A DNA stretch of 64,000 nt from assembly GCF_007096355.1 (NCBI RefSeq), contig NZ_VKDF01000004.1, forward strand, positions 310,357 to 374,356. The letters are read 5' to 3'. The notes beneath the pieces are model-generated. The model was not told the DNA's origin. It saw only the letters and a list, made by a program, of their open reading frames with translations, and ran no database searches. Shown piece after piece: positions 1 to 8,790 of the stretch. Position 1 is the first letter of the stretch, and every line of letters begins with the position of its first letter. The DNA comes from Paracoccus sp. M683 (GTDB lineage: Bacteria; Pseudomonadota; Alphaproteobacteria; Rhodobacterales; Rhodobacteraceae). The position numbers were made by a program, and so were the translations under genes.

Positions 1-363
1 TCGACCTATGGCGGCAATCCCCTGGGTTGCGCGGTCGGGGCGAAGGTCATGCAGATCGTTTCGGACCCCGCCTTCCTGGCCGAGGTCAGTCGCAAGGCCG
101 GTCTGTTTCGCCAGCGGCTTGAGGGGCTGGTCGCCGCCCATCCCGAGGTTTTTGAATCCGTGCGCGGACAGGGGCTGATGCTGGGGCTGAAATGCAAGGT
201 TGCGCCGGGTGACATGGTCAAGGCTGGCCATGACCAGCATGTCCTGACGATTGCCGCCGCCGATAACACCCTGCGGCTTCTGCCGCCGCTGAATATCTCG
301 GACGAGGATATCGCCGAGGCGGTGGCGCGGCTGGACCGCGCGGCGGGCAGTCTGGATGGCTGA
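1..363 (+). CDS. argD: Acetylornithine aminotransferase, C-terminal part (ArgD)
   Basis: The reading frame is open from the window edge and ends at TGA 361-363, so about 120 C-terminal residues are present. The first visible residues (STYGGNPLGCAV) match the segment of class III PLP aminotransferases after the PLP lysine, and the end (LRLLPPLNIS) is the usual small domain of acetylornithine aminotransferase, which makes N-acetylornithine in arginine synthesis. argF lies about 2.2 kb downstream on the same strand, which supports ArgD over other class III aminotransferases. The PLP lysine and substrate-binding part lie outside the window, so the assignment rests on the C-terminus and context. 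Confidence 0.85.
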   Translation, partial: STYGGNPLGCAVGAKVMQIVSDPAFLAEVSRKAGLFRQRLEGLVAAHPEVFESVRGQGLMLGLKCKVAPGDMVKAGHDQHVLTIAAADNTLRLLPPLNISDEDIAEAVARLDRAAGSLDG

Positions 364-838
364 ATACGGGTTTCGGGCGCTGACGCCGGATGATCTGCCG
401 ATGCTGGCGGATTGGCTGCGCGCGCCCGAAATCAGCCGCTGGTGGCCCGATCCCGCGCACCAGATCGCCGGGATCGAAAAGGATCTGGGCGAACCAGCCA
501 TGTCGCAATTGATGGTCGTGGCGACGGGGTGGCCCATCGCCTTTGTCCAGCATTATCAGGCGCATCGCTGGAAGGCCCCGCATTTCGCCTCTCTGCCCGC
601 AGGGACGGTCGCCATTGACGTGTTTTCAGCGCCGGATGCGATGGGGCAGGGCGGGGCATGGCTTGACGCGCTGGCGCTGCATCTGCTGAAAACGGCGCCC
701 ATGCTGGCGGTCGATCCCGCACCCGATAATACCCGCGCCATCCGCGCCTATGAAAAGGCCGGTTTCCGTGGCGACCTGGTCGCGCCGAATGAACACGGCG
801 AAATGCTGCGGCTGATGACGCGGCGACGAACTGATTGA
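356..838 (+). CDS. GNAT acetyltransferase resembling aminoglycoside 6'-N-acetyltransferase
   Basis: This 160-residue protein starts at ATG 356, overlapping the end of argD by 8 bases, so the two are translationally linked. It has the order of an AAC(6')-I type GNAT: an N-terminal FRALTPDDLPMLADWL segment, a WW pair near residue 30, and the late motif VDPAPDNTRAIRAYEKAGF, which in this family forms the acetyl-CoA fold and the conserved NxRAIRxYEKxGF helix. GNATs use acetyl-CoA to acetylate amines; the real substrate may be a small metabolite rather than an antibiotic. Fold assignment is confident, substrate is not. Confidence 0.8.
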   Translation: MAEYGFRALTPDDLPMLADWLRAPEISRWWPDPAHQIAGIEKDLGEPAMSQLMVVATGWPIAFVQHYQAHRWKAPHFASLPAGTVAIDVFSAPDAMGQGGAWLDALALHLLKTAPMLAVDPAPDNTRAIRAYEKAGFRGDLVAPNEHGEMLRLMTRRRTD

Positions 839-921
839 CTTGACGGGCAGGCCCGGCGCGGGCTTGCTGGCACCGCTGCACGGGCAGCCATCGCAAAGCA
901 CGGAGAGAACGAGGCAATCCG

Positions 922-1545
922 ATGCACGATCATGACAACGACCACGACCACGGCAGCGATCTGGACGAGATGACCGCGCGGGTCCGCGCGCTGGAAACGA
1001 TTCTGACCCGCAAGGGGCTGGTCGATCCGGCGGCGGTGGATGCGATCATCGACACCTATCAGAACAAGGTCGGCCCAAGGAACGGCGCGGCCGTTGTCGC
1101 CCGCGCCTGGACGGATCCCGCCTTCGCCGACCACCTGCGCCGCGATGCCACGGCGGCCATCGCCCAGATGGGGTTCACCGGGCGGCAGGGCGAACATATG
1201 CAGGCGCTGTTCAACAGTGCCGACACGCATCACATGGTCGTCTGCACCCTGTGTTCCTGCTATCCTTGGACGGTGCTGGGCGTGCCTCCGGTCTGGTATA
1301 AGTCGCCGGCCTATCGGTCCCGTGCCGTGCGCGAACCCCGCGCCGTGCTGGCCGATTTCGGCGTCACCCTGCCAGCGGGCCAGGCCGTGAAGGTCTGGGA
1401 TTCCACGGCTGAACTGCGCTATCTGGTCATCCCCCAACGCCCCGCCGGAACCGAGGGCTGGGACGCGGACCGCCTCGCCGCTCTCGTCACCCGTGACAGC
1501 ATGATCGGCACCGGCCTGGCGCTGTCTGCCGAGCCACAGCCATGA
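922..1545 (+). CDS. nthA: Nitrile hydratase alpha subunit, cobalt type
   Basis: This 207-residue protein is the metal-binding subunit of nitrile hydratase, which hydrates nitriles to amides in the cytoplasm. Cys108, Cys111 and Cys113 lie in the claw motif VCTLCSCYPW; Thr at 109 (CTLCSC, not CSLCSC) is the known signature of the non-corrin cobalt class. Downstream VWYKSPAYRSRAV and IPQRPAGTEGW are also family-typical. The N-terminus is rich in His and Asp (MHDHDNDHDHGSD), a possible metal-handling tail. It overlaps the beta gene by 4 bases and heads a set of alpha, beta and accessory genes. No amidase, which usually handles the product, is adjacent. Confidence 0.95.
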   Translation: MHDHDNDHDHGSDLDEMTARVRALETILTRKGLVDPAAVDAIIDTYQNKVGPRNGAAVVARAWTDPAFADHLRRDATAAIAQMGFTGRQGEHMQALFNSADTHHMVVCTLCSCYPWTVLGVPPVWYKSPAYRSRAVREPRAVLADFGVTLPAGQAVKVWDSTAELRYLVIPQRPAGTEGWDADRLAALVTRDSMIGTGLALSAEPQP

Positions 1546-2198
1546 ACGGGCCGCATGATCTGGGCGGGGCCATGGGCTTTGGCGCCATCAACCCCGAAAA
1601 GAACGAGCCGGTCTTTCATGCCGAATGGGAGGGGCGCGCCCTTGGCGTAACCCTTGCCGCAGGCGCTTTGGGCGCCTGGAGCATCGACGAAAGCCGTCAT
1701 GCGCGCGAATGCCTGCCCTGGCCGATCTATCTGGGGACCTCCTATTACGAGATCTGGATCAGGGCGCTGGAAAGCCTGTTGCTGCGCCACGGTTTCATCA
1801 CCGGGACCGAGCTGAACAGCGGTACGGCTGAACCCGGCGCGGCCCATCCACGGCAGTTGACGGCAGATCGCGTTGCCTCTGCCCTGGCTCGCGGCGGCCC
1901 CTGTGACCGGGCGATCACCGCCGAACCTGCCTTCGCCATGGGCGACCGGGTGCGGCTGCAAAACCGCCACCCGCAAGGACATACCCGCATTCCCGGCTAT
2001 GCGCGCGGCAAGCGGGGGCGGGTCATTGCCGTCCATGGCGGCTTCGTCCTGCCCGACAGCAGTGCCCATGGCGGCGGCGATGCGCCCGAGCGGCTTTATA
2101 CCGTCGAATTTGACGGCAACGAGCTCTGGGGACCGCAGGCCGAACCCGGCACCCGCGTCACCATCGACGCCTGGGAGAGCTATCTTGACCGCGCCTGA
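1542..2198 (+). CDS. nthB: Nitrile hydratase beta subunit
   Basis: This 218-residue protein begins at an ATG overlapping the alpha stop (ATGA at 1542-1545). It opens with MNGPHDLGGAMGFGAI, the usual start of nitrile hydratase beta, and has the YYEIWIRALESLL helix and the C-terminal SH3-like barrel (FAMGDRVRLQ, HTRIPGYARGKRG, LYTVEFDGNELWG) of the family. The beta subunit packs on alpha and lines the active-site channel. The stop at 2196-2198 overlaps the start of the accessory gene, so the three are one translational unit. Confidence 0.94.
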   Translation: MNGPHDLGGAMGFGAINPEKNEPVFHAEWEGRALGVTLAAGALGAWSIDESRHARECLPWPIYLGTSYYEIWIRALESLLLRHGFITGTELNSGTAEPGAAHPRQLTADRVASALARGGPCDRAITAEPAFAMGDRVRLQNRHPQGHTRIPGYARGKRGRVIAVHGGFVLPDSSAHGGGDAPERLYTVEFDGNELWGPQAEPGTRVTIDAWESYLDRA

Positions 2199-2499
2199 CC
2201 ACCCCTTCGACGAACCCTGGCAGGCACAACTGTTCGCCCTGACCGTGGCCCTGAACGAGGCCGGCTGGCTGGACTGGCGCGACTGGACGGCTGCTTTCGG
2301 GCAAGCCCGTGCCGGCGAGGGCGATTATTACGCCGACTGGCTGGCAACCTTGCAGACGCTGCTGGCCGAACGCGGTGTCGCGGATGCCGCCGCGATCGCG
2401 GCCATGTCGGCCGCCTGGCAGCGCGCCGCCCGCGCCACGCCACACGGCCAGCCCATCGCACTGGAGAACGACCCGCACCGCGACACCCGCCTGCGATGA
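2185..2499 (+). CDS. Nitrile hydratase accessory (activator) protein
   Basis: This 104-residue frame is proposed to start at TTG 2185, inside the end of the beta gene and preceded by a GGGAGAG Shine-Dalgarno-like run at 2173-2179; no ATG in frame fits. It reads MTAPDHPFDEPWQAQLFALT, with FDEPWQAQ, then WLDWRDWTAAF and DYYADWLATLQTLL, the pattern of the small NHase activator/beta-like family (P14K/NthE type) that helps insert cobalt into the alpha subunit by subunit swapping. That mechanism is known from Co-type enzymes and not shown here. The start codon is an inference. Confidence 0.85.
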   Translation: MTAPDHPFDEPWQAQLFALTVALNEAGWLDWRDWTAAFGQARAGEGDYYADWLATLQTLLAERGVADAAAIAAMSAAWQRAARATPHGQPIALENDPHRDTRLR

Positions 2500-2503
2500 C
2501 GCT

Positions 2504-2569
2504 TTCTTCTTCATGAAAATATCCCGGGGGAGGCGCGCGGAACGCGCGCCGGGGGCAGCGCCCCCTTGA
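2504..2569 (+). repeat. Intergenic AAATATCC/hairpin repeat, copy A
   Basis: The copy begins 5 bases after the accessory-protein stop with CTTTCTTCTTCATG, then AAAATATCCCGGGGG, then two hairpins: GGCGCGCG/CGCGCGCC (2532-2550) and GGGGGC/GCCCCC (2551-2565). The same box-plus-hairpin layout recurs at 12212, 24551, 41371, 42250 and 60281. In this copy the hairpins face argF rather than the preceding gene. It probably acts as a transcript-end structure. Confidence 0.7.
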
Positions 2570-2618
2570 CCTCACAGACACAAATCGGCTTGCTGGCCGA
2601 AAGCGGAAAGACCATCAG

Positions 2619-3545
2619 ATGAAGCACTTCCTCGATATCCACAAGACCGACGCGGCCGATCTGCGCGGCATCATCGACAATGCCCGCGCCATGAAGACCG
2701 CGCGCAACGGCCGCCCCAAGGGCACGCCCGATGATGATCAGCCGCTGGCCGGACGCATGGTGGCGTTGATCTTCGAAAAGCCCTCGACCCGCACCCGCGT
2801 CAGCTTTGACGTGGGCGTGCGACAACTGGGTGGTCAGACCATGGTTCTGTCGGGCAGCGAAATGCAGCTGGGCCATGGCGAGACGATTGCCGATACGGCG
2901 CGCGTCCTGTCCCGCTATGTCGATCTGATCATGATCCGCACCTTCGAGGAACAGACGCTGCTGGACATGGCCGAATATGCCACGGTGCCGGTCATCAACG
3001 GGCTGACCAACCGCACCCATCCCTGTCAGATCATGGCTGATGTCATGACCTTCGAGGAACATCGCGGCCCCATCACCGACCGCAAGGTGGTCTGGTCGGG
3101 CGATGGCAACAACGTCTTTGCCAGCTTCGCCCATGCAGCCGGTCAATTCGGATTTGACCTGACCTTCACCGGCCCGGAAACGTTGGATCCCGAAAAGGTC
3201 TGGCTGGACTATGCCGCCGGCAAGGGCCGCCCCGTGACCATCGAGCGCGACCCGACCAAGGCCGTTGCAGGCGCCGATCTGGTCGTCACCGATACCTGGG
3301 TCAGCATGCACGATCCCCAATCCGCGCGGGAACGCCGCCACAACCAGCTGCGCGGCTATCAGGTGAACGAGACGCTGATGGCCCAGGCAAAACCGGACGC
3401 GCTGTTCATGCATTGCCTGCCCGCCCATCGTGATGACGAGGCGACCAGTGCCGTCATGGACGGCCCGCATTCGGTGATCTTCGACGAGGCCGAAAACCGC
3501 CTGCACGCGCAAAAGGCAATCATGCGTTATTGCCTGGGGGTCTGA
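2619..3545 (+). CDS. argF: Ornithine carbamoyltransferase
   Basis: ArgF joins ornithine and carbamoyl phosphate to make citrulline in arginine biosynthesis. The 308-residue length is normal for the anabolic enzyme. Seen motifs are the carbamoyl-phosphate loop STRTR at residues 56-60, HPCQ at 134-137, and the ornithine-side HCLPAHR near residue 266. It lies on the same strand as argD but is separated by the GNAT and nitrile hydratase genes and a repeat, so the ancestral argD-argF unit looks interrupted. ATG 2619 gives the family N-terminus MKHFLDIHK. Confidence 0.97.
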   Translation: MKHFLDIHKTDAADLRGIIDNARAMKTARNGRPKGTPDDDQPLAGRMVALIFEKPSTRTRVSFDVGVRQLGGQTMVLSGSEMQLGHGETIADTARVLSRYVDLIMIRTFEEQTLLDMAEYATVPVINGLTNRTHPCQIMADVMTFEEHRGPITDRKVVWSGDGNNVFASFAHAAGQFGFDLTFTGPETLDPEKVWLDYAAGKGRPVTIERDPTKAVAGADLVVTDTWVSMHDPQSARERRHNQLRGYQVNETLMAQAKPDALFMHCLPAHRDDEATSAVMDGPHSVIFDEAENRLHAQKAIMRYCLGV

Positions 3546-3550
3546 CCATC

Positions 3551-4387
3551 ATGCCGGGCAGGGGGCGGGACGGTTTCGTCCCCTGGCTGGCATCCTGGAA
3601 CCTGATTGCCGATGGCGATCCGATCCATACCCGTGGCGCCGATCTGCTGCCGGTCAGACAGGCCGGCCAGCCTGCCATGCTGAAATTGCTGCACGAACCA
3701 GAGGAACGCAGGGGCGTGCAACTGCTGGACTGGTGGGGTGGGGATGGTGCTGCGCAGGTGCTGGCGCGGGATTCCAATGGCGCGGCGCTGTTGATGGAAC
3801 GCGCGACGGGAACCCGTGCGCTGGCCGACATGGCGCGCGGGGCAGAGGATGACGAGGCCAGCCGGATCCTTTGCGCCACGATTGCCCGGTTGCATGCGCC
3901 GCGTCCCGGTCGGCCTCCGCCGTTGAAGCCGCTGGCGGAACAGTTTCATGCGCTGGCACCGATGGCGGCGACCCATGGTGGTATCCTGACCCGCTGTGCC
4001 GAGATCGCCGTGGAACTGCTTGCCTCGCCGCAGGGCGTGGTGCCGCTGCATGGCGATATCCACCACGACAATGTCCTGGATTTCGGCGCGCGCGGCTGGC
4101 TGGCCATCGACCCGCAGGGCCTGCTGGGCGAGCGAGGCTTTGACTATGCCAATATCTTCACCAATCCTGACCTGTCGGACCCTGCGCGCCCTGTCGCCAC
4201 CCGCCCCGGCATGTTCGAGCGGCGCTTGCAGGTCGTCACGCAGGCCTCGGGTCTGCCACAGCGGCGGCTGCTGCAATGGATTGTGGCCTGGACCGGCCTG
4301 TCGGCCAGCTGGTTTCTGGGTGATGCCGATCCGATGGCCAGCATCGACCTGACGATTGCCGAACGCGCCGCGGCCCTTTTGGGCTGA
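3551..4387 (+). CDS. APH(6)-like aminoglycoside/hydroxyurea phosphotransferase family protein
   Basis: This 278-residue protein has the kinase-like fold of the APH(6)/streptomycin 6-kinase family (StrB-like). Visible features are the catalytic loop HGDIHHDNVL near residue 175, the metal-binding segment AIDPQGLLGERGFDYAN about 17 residues later, and the N-terminal LKLLHEPEE region that would hold the ATP lysine. ATG 3551 is 5 bases after the argF stop; an in-frame start at 3530 would overlap argF and is less likely. Known members phosphorylate streptomycin or hydroxyurea; the natural substrate here is unknown. It looks co-transcribed with argF. Confidence 0.85.
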   Translation: MPGRGRDGFVPWLASWNLIADGDPIHTRGADLLPVRQAGQPAMLKLLHEPEERRGVQLLDWWGGDGAAQVLARDSNGAALLMERATGTRALADMARGAEDDEASRILCATIARLHAPRPGRPPPLKPLAEQFHALAPMAATHGGILTRCAEIAVELLASPQGVVPLHGDIHHDNVLDFGARGWLAIDPQGLLGERGFDYANIFTNPDLSDPARPVATRPGMFERRLQVVTQASGLPQRRLLQWIVAWTGLSASWFLGDADPMASIDLTIAERAAALLG

Positions 4388-4396
4388 GATCGGCGA

Positions 4397-4436
4397 ATGT
4401 CACACAGTCGTCACGCCGCTGTCGTGGGGGTGTCAC
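4397..4436 (+). promoter_or_regulatory. Four-copy tandem Pho box upstream of phoX
   Basis: Four heptamers start at 4397, 4408, 4419 and 4430, exactly 11 bases apart: ATGTCAC, TCGTCAC, CTGTCGT, GTGTCAC. This matches the PhoB site (CTGTCAT, 4-base spacer, CTGTCAC) arranged as two adjacent boxes. The site ends 64 bases before the phosphatase start and is followed about 10 bases on by CTAACC, a possible weak -10. PhoB activation under phosphate starvation is the expected control. Confidence 0.85.
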
Positions 4437-4500
4437 CGCGCTGACCTAACCCGTGCCGGACCGCGCCATCCGGGCGCGCGACAGTTTACAGGAGCAGCCG

Positions 4501-6501
4501 ATGAACGACGATTCGTCACGCCACCATTTCCCGACCAGCCGGCTTGAAGATGCCGATGGTCCCGGCCTGAACCCGACCGGCAACCGCACCATGGGCGAGA
4601 TCATCGCCGCCCGGTTCTCGCGTCGCGGCTTTCTGAAAGGCTCGATGGCCGCGACGGCGATCAGCGCCACGGTCAGCCCGCTGGCCCTGCTGGCCGCTGA
4701 TGATGCCCATGCCGCCGCTGCCGAATCCGCCTTCGATTTCCCCGAGGTGATGGCCGGCGTCGATGCCGATCATCATGTGGCCGAAGGCTATGACGCCGAT
4801 GTGCTGCTGCGTTGGGGCGACAAGATCTTTGCCGATTCGCCCGATTTCGACCCGACGGCACAGACCGAGGCGACGCAGGAACGGCAATTCGGATATAACA
4901 ACGATTTCGTGGGCTTCATCCCGCTGGACGGCGCCGATGATCACGGGCTTCTGGTGGTCAACCACGAATATACCGACCCGCATATGATGTTTCCCGGCAT
5001 CGTCACCATCGCCGATGGCAAGATCACCTTGGCCGATGCGACCGAGGACCGCGTCAATATCGAGATGGCCGCCCATGGTGGCACCGTGATCGAGATCCGC
5101 AAGGTCGACGGCAAATGGCAGCCCGTTCTGGACGGCGCGATGAACCGCCGCATCACCGCCAAGACCGAAATGCAGATCAGCGGTCCGGCGGCCGGGAATC
5201 CGCGCCTGCAAACCGCAGCCGATAGCACCGGCACCAGGGTGTTCGGCACCATCAACAACTGCGCTGGCGGCGTGACGCCCTGGGGCACCTACATCATGGC
5301 CGAGGAAAACATCCACGGCTATTTCATGGGGGAACTGCCCGCAGATCACCCCGAGGCCGCGAATTACAAGCGCCTCGGCCTGCCCGAGGGCACCTATGCC
5401 TGGGGCCGCTATCACGACCGTTTCGATGTCAGCAAGGATCCGAACGAGCCGAACCGCTTTGGCTGGGTGGTCGAGGTTGACGTGATGGATCCGAACTCGG
5501 TGCCCAAAAAGCGCACCGCGCTTGGCCGCTTCAAGCATGAAGGCGCGGAAAGCGTGCTGAACAGGGATGGCCGGGTGGTGTTTTACCTGGGTGATGACGA
5601 GCGCTTTGACTATGTCTACAAATTCGTCACCGCCGGGACCTTCAACCCCGATGATCGTGCCGCAAACATGGATCTGCTGGATCAGGGCACGCTGTATGTC
5701 GCGCGTTTCCATGATGATGGCAGGGTGGAATGGCTGCCGCTGGTCCATGGCCAAGGCCCGCTGACCGCCGAAAACGGCTTTGCCTCGCAGGCCGATGTTC
5801 TGATCGAGACGCGCCGTGCTGCCGATCTGCTGGAAGCCACCCCGATGGACCGGCCCGAGGATATTCAGCCCGATCCTGCCACCGGCCGCGCCTATGTCAT
5901 GCTGACCAACAACACCAAGCGCGAAGAGGCCAATGCCGCCAACCCGCGCGTGGAAAACGCCTTTGGCCATATCATCGAAATCGTCGAAGAGGGTGGCGAT
6001 TTCGCCGCCACCACCGGCACCTGGGAAATCCTGCTGAAATGCGGGGATCCCTCGATTGCCGAGGTCGGCGCGACCTTCTCGACCGAGACGACGGTGAATG
6101 GCTGGTTCGGCATGCCCGACAATTGTGCGGTGGATGCCGATGGGCGGCTGTGGGTGTCGACGGACGGAAACTCTCCGTCCAAGACCGGCCGCACGGATGG
6201 GCTGTGGGCGGTGGATACGGCGGGCGCCGCGCGCGGCACCTCGCGGCTGTTCTATCGGGTGCCGGTGGGCGCCGAGATGTGCGGGCCATGCGTGACCGAG
6301 GATATGACTACCTTTTTCCTGGCGGTGCAGCATCCGGGCGATGGCGGCGAGGATTGGGAAGGGTTCGGTCGCCCCTCCTATTATGAGGATCTGTCGACGC
6401 GCTGGCCCGATTTCAACGACGCCATGCCGGTGCGGCCGGCCGTCGTGGCGATCACCCGGCAGGGTGGCGGCAAGATCGGCGTGCCGATCGACGGCGCCTG
6501 A
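4501..6501 (+). CDS. phoX: PhoX-family Tat-exported alkaline phosphatase (DUF839)
   Basis: This 666-residue protein belongs to the PhoX family of calcium/iron-dependent phosphatases, which release phosphate from organic esters in the periplasm. A twin-arginine signal is visible at residues 40-46 (SRRGFLK), followed by a hydrophobic stretch and an Ala-rich cleavage region (DDAHAAAA). Family blocks include FVGFIPLDG, LLVVNHEYTDPHMMFPG, INNCAGGVTPWGTYIMAEEN and the late PDNCAVDADGRLWVSTDG. ATG 4501 was preferred over an upstream in-frame start because AGGAGCAGCCG precedes it and it follows the Pho box. It stands alone, closed by a 12-bp hairpin. Confidence 0.95.
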   Translation: MNDDSSRHHFPTSRLEDADGPGLNPTGNRTMGEIIAARFSRRGFLKGSMAATAISATVSPLALLAADDAHAAAAESAFDFPEVMAGVDADHHVAEGYDADVLLRWGDKIFADSPDFDPTAQTEATQERQFGYNNDFVGFIPLDGADDHGLLVVNHEYTDPHMMFPGIVTIADGKITLADATEDRVNIEMAAHGGTVIEIRKVDGKWQPVLDGAMNRRITAKTEMQISGPAAGNPRLQTAADSTGTRVFGTINNCAGGVTPWGTYIMAEENIHGYFMGELPADHPEAANYKRLGLPEGTYAWGRYHDRFDVSKDPNEPNRFGWVVEVDVMDPNSVPKKRTALGRFKHEGAESVLNRDGRVVFYLGDDERFDYVYKFVTAGTFNPDDRAANMDLLDQGTLYVARFHDDGRVEWLPLVHGQGPLTAENGFASQADVLIETRRAADLLEATPMDRPEDIQPDPATGRAYVMLTNNTKREEANAANPRVENAFGHIIEIVEEGGDFAATTGTWEILLKCGDPSIAEVGATFSTETTVNGWFGMPDNCAVDADGRLWVSTDGNSPSKTGRTDGLWAVDTAGAARGTSRLFYRVPVGAEMCGPCVTEDMTTFFLAVQHPGDGGEDWEGFGRPSYYEDLSTRWPDFNDAMPVRPAVVAITRQGGGKIGVPIDGA

Positions 6502-6523
6502 AAACCGCAGCCGGCAGAATGAC

Positions 6524-6553
6524 GAACGCCGCGCCTCTGATGGCGCGGCGTTC
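6524..6553. terminator. Bidirectional hairpin between phoX and the DUF3859 gene
   Basis: A perfect 12-bp inverted repeat, GAACGCCGCGCC and GGCGCGGCGTTC with a 6-base loop, lies between the convergent stops at 6501 and 6569. There is no long T-run on either side, so it may be a rho-assisted or structural terminator serving both genes. Confidence 0.8.
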
Positions 6554-6568
6554 ATGTGTCACCCTCGT

Positions 6569-7129
6569 TCAGCCGGGGCTGCGGAATGGTGCGATGACCG
6601 AGGCAGCGGTCATCTGCAACGGCCCAGAGGCACAGGCATCAACGATCTCGGGCAGGTCTTCAGCGGGCAGGACGATGAAGTCCTGACTCAATATGACCTC
6701 GCCGTTATCCTGCGCGATGATCTCGATCCGCCAATCGCCGGGAACGACCTCATAGGGATAGTCGAAGGAATAAACACTTGCCGACGCACCGATGGTTGAA
6801 AAGCTGCCGGTCCAGATTTCCTGCAAGCGGTCCTTGCCGGGAAATTCGGGATGACTGACCCGCACCTCGACCTCGAACGACTTTTCCTTGGCGCGGGCAA
6901 CGATCCCGAACGAAATCCCGATACTGGCCGGCACTGTGGTTTGCGGCCAGCGAATCTGGGGCAGGGCCACGGGGTCCCAGATATAACCCGCGGTCGTGCC
7001 GGGGGCTGCGCTCTGCCCTTCCGAGGGCAGCTTGCAGAAAACACCGATCTGAACATCGGTCAAAGCAGGGGCCGCCGAAGCAGCCCCTGCAAGAAAGACA
7101 ATCAAAGCGGCCAGAAGGCAAGGGTTCAT
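6569..7129 (-). CDS. Exported DUF3859-like protein
   Basis: This 186-residue protein begins with a clear Sec signal peptide ([22 protein letters not shown]) and reads like a secreted beta-sandwich protein of the DUF3859 type: DVQIGVFC, then [25 protein letters not shown] and [21 protein letters not shown]. No catalytic motif is apparent. Its ATG overlaps the pckA stop by 4 bases (7126-7129), so it is translated from the pckA transcript. The family name is from memory of the pattern and should be checked by profile search; periplasmic location is well supported. Confidence 0.65.
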   Translation of the reverse strand: MNPCLLAALIVFLAGAASAAPALTDVQIGVFCKLPSEGQSAAPGTTAGYIWDPVALPQIRWPQTTVPASIGISFGIVARAKEKSFEVEVRVSHPEFPGKDRLQEIWTGSFSTIGASASVYSFDYPYEVVPGDWRIEIIAQDNGEVILSQDFIVLPAEDLPEIVDACASGPLQMTAASVIAPFRSPG

Positions 7130-8721
7130 CCGATTGCCGCCGCGCGTACATCGTCGTCGATGGCCGGCAGATATTGGGCGAAGTTGTCGCTGAACATCTG
7201 CACCAGCTTGGCGGCTTGCTGATCATAGGCGGCGGCGTCGGCCCAGGTCTGGCGCGGATCCAGCAGCACATCGGACACGCCCGGCACGGAAACCGGAACC
7301 TCGAAACCGAAATTCGGATCGCGGCGGAACTGCACGTCGTTCAGGCTGCCATCCAGCGCCGCAGCCAGCAGGGCGCGGGTGGCGGCGATGGGCATGCGCT
7401 TGCCGGTGCCATAGGCGCCGCCGGTCCAGCCGGTATTCACCAGCCAGCAGGTCGCGCCGGTCTGGGCGATCTTTTCCTGCAACAGCTTGCCATAGACTTC
7501 GGGGCGGCGGGCCATGAAGGGGGCGCCAAAGCAGGTCGAGAAGGTCGGGATCGGCTCGGTCACGCCGATCTCGGTCCCCGGCGTTTTCGAGGTGAAGCCC
7601 GACAGGAAGTGATACATTGCCTGCGCCGGGGTCAGCCGCGCGATGGGCGGCAGCACGCCATAGGCATCGCAGGTCAGCATGATCACGTTCTTCGGATGCC
7701 CACCAAGGCTGGTTTTCGACGCGTTCGAAATCGCGTCCAGCGGATAGGCGCAGCGCATGTTGTCGGTGATCGAGTTATCCTCGAAATCCAGCTCCAGCGT
7801 GTCGGGATCGTGGACCATGTTTTCAATTACGGTCGCGAAACGGCTGGTGGTGGCATAGATCTCAGGCTCGGCTTTGGGCGACAGGCTGATGGTCTTGGCA
7901 TAGCAGCCGCCTTCGAAGTTGAAGATGCCGCGCTCGGACCAGCCGTGTTCGTCATCGCCGATCAGGATACGCGAGGGGTCGGCCGACAGCGTGGTCTTGC
8001 CGGTGCCCGAAAGGCCGAAGAAGATCGCCACGTCGTCGGAATCCTCGGGCGCGTGGTTGGCGCTGCAATGCATCGGCATCACGCCCTTGGCCGGAAGCAG
8101 ATAGTTCAGCAGCGTAAAGACCGATTTCTTGTTCTCGCCGGCATAGGCGGTATTGGCGATCAGGATCAGTTTCTTTTCAAAGTTCAGCGCGATGACCGTC
8201 TCGGTGCGGGTGCCATAGCGGGCCGGATCGGCCTTGAAGCTGGGGCAGTTGATGATCGTGAACTCTGGCACGAAGGTCGCCAGTTCGGCCGCCTCGGGGC
8301 GGCGCAGCAGGTGGCGGATGAACAGGTTGTGCCAGGCCAGTTCGGTGACCAGGCGCACATCAAGGCGCAGTTCTGGATCGGCGCCGCCGAACAGGTCCTG
8401 CACGAAATAGTCGCGCCCCTTCATATGGGCCAGCATGTCCTGATGCAGCAGATCGAACGCCTCGGGCGTCATCGGCTTGTTGTTTTCCCACCAGATCTCG
8501 TTTTCGACGCCGGGCGTGCGCACGACGAACTTGTCCTTGGGCGAGCGGCCCGTATGCACGCCGGTCGAGCACAGGAACGTGCCGCCCAGGCCCAGCTGGC
8601 CTTCGCCGCGTGCGATCGCCTCGTTCATCAGGGCGGGTTCCAGCAGGTTATAATAGACCCGGCCGAGTCCCTCGATCCCCTGATCCTCCAGTCGGCAATT
8701 CGGGTTCACGCGCGTGGTCAT
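7126..8721 (-). CDS. pckA: Phosphoenolpyruvate carboxykinase (ATP)
   Basis: PckA converts oxaloacetate to phosphoenolpyruvate with ATP, the first dedicated step of gluconeogenesis. The 531-residue protein has GRSPKDKF near the N-terminus, the P-loop [11 protein letters not shown] near residue 235, the metal-site segment IGDDEHGWS and [12 protein letters not shown], all standard for the ATP-dependent family. ATG 8721 was chosen over an in-frame start 38 codons upstream because homologues begin [20 protein letters not shown] and ACGGAG lies about 10 bases before it. It diverges from hprK; the upstream leader carries an inverted repeat that could pair with the ribosome-binding site. Confidence 0.96.
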   Translation of the reverse strand: MTTRVNPNCRLEDQGIEGLGRVYYNLLEPALMNEAIARGEGQLGLGGTFLCSTGVHTGRSPKDKFVVRTPGVENEIWWENNKPMTPEAFDLLHQDMLAHMKGRDYFVQDLFGGADPELRLDVRLVTELAWHNLFIRHLLRRPEAAELATFVPEFTIINCPSFKADPARYGTRTETVIALNFEKKLILIANTAYAGENKKSVFTLLNYLLPAKGVMPMHCSANHAPEDSDDVAIFFGLSGTGKTTLSADPSRILIGDDEHGWSERGIFNFEGGCYAKTISLSPKAEPEIYATTSRFATVIENMVHDPDTLELDFEDNSITDNMRCAYPLDAISNASKTSLGGHPKNVIMLTCDAYGVLPPIARLTPAQAMYHFLSGFTSKTPGTEIGVTEPIPTFSTCFGAPFMARRPEVYGKLLQEKIAQTGATCWLVNTGWTGGAYGTGKRMPIAATRALLAAALDGSLNDVQFRRDPNFGFEVPVSVPGVSDVLLDPRQTWADAAAYDQQAAKLVQMFSDNFAQYLPAIDDDVRAAAIG

Positions 8722-8731
8722 TGGTGCTTGG

Positions 8732-8790
8732 CTCCGTGCAGATATGATTAGGCGGTTCTTAGACACCGCTGGGGCCGCTATAACACGGAG
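8732..8790 (-). promoter_or_regulatory. Inverted repeat in the pckA leader that includes its ribosome-binding site
   Basis: Read on the minus strand, CTCCGTG (8790-8784) is followed 45 bases later by CACGGAG (8738-8732), whose GGAG is the likely Shine-Dalgarno of pckA. If transcription starts upstream of 8790 the two arms could base-pair and hide the site. The loop is long and 7 bp can arise by chance, so this is a weak call. Confidence 0.3.

Noticed and set aside
4516..6555. 679-codon minus-strand open frame across phoX
   Set aside because: It mirrors the phoX codons in a GC-rich background, has no recognisable domain, and overlaps a secure gene with signal peptide and Pho box.
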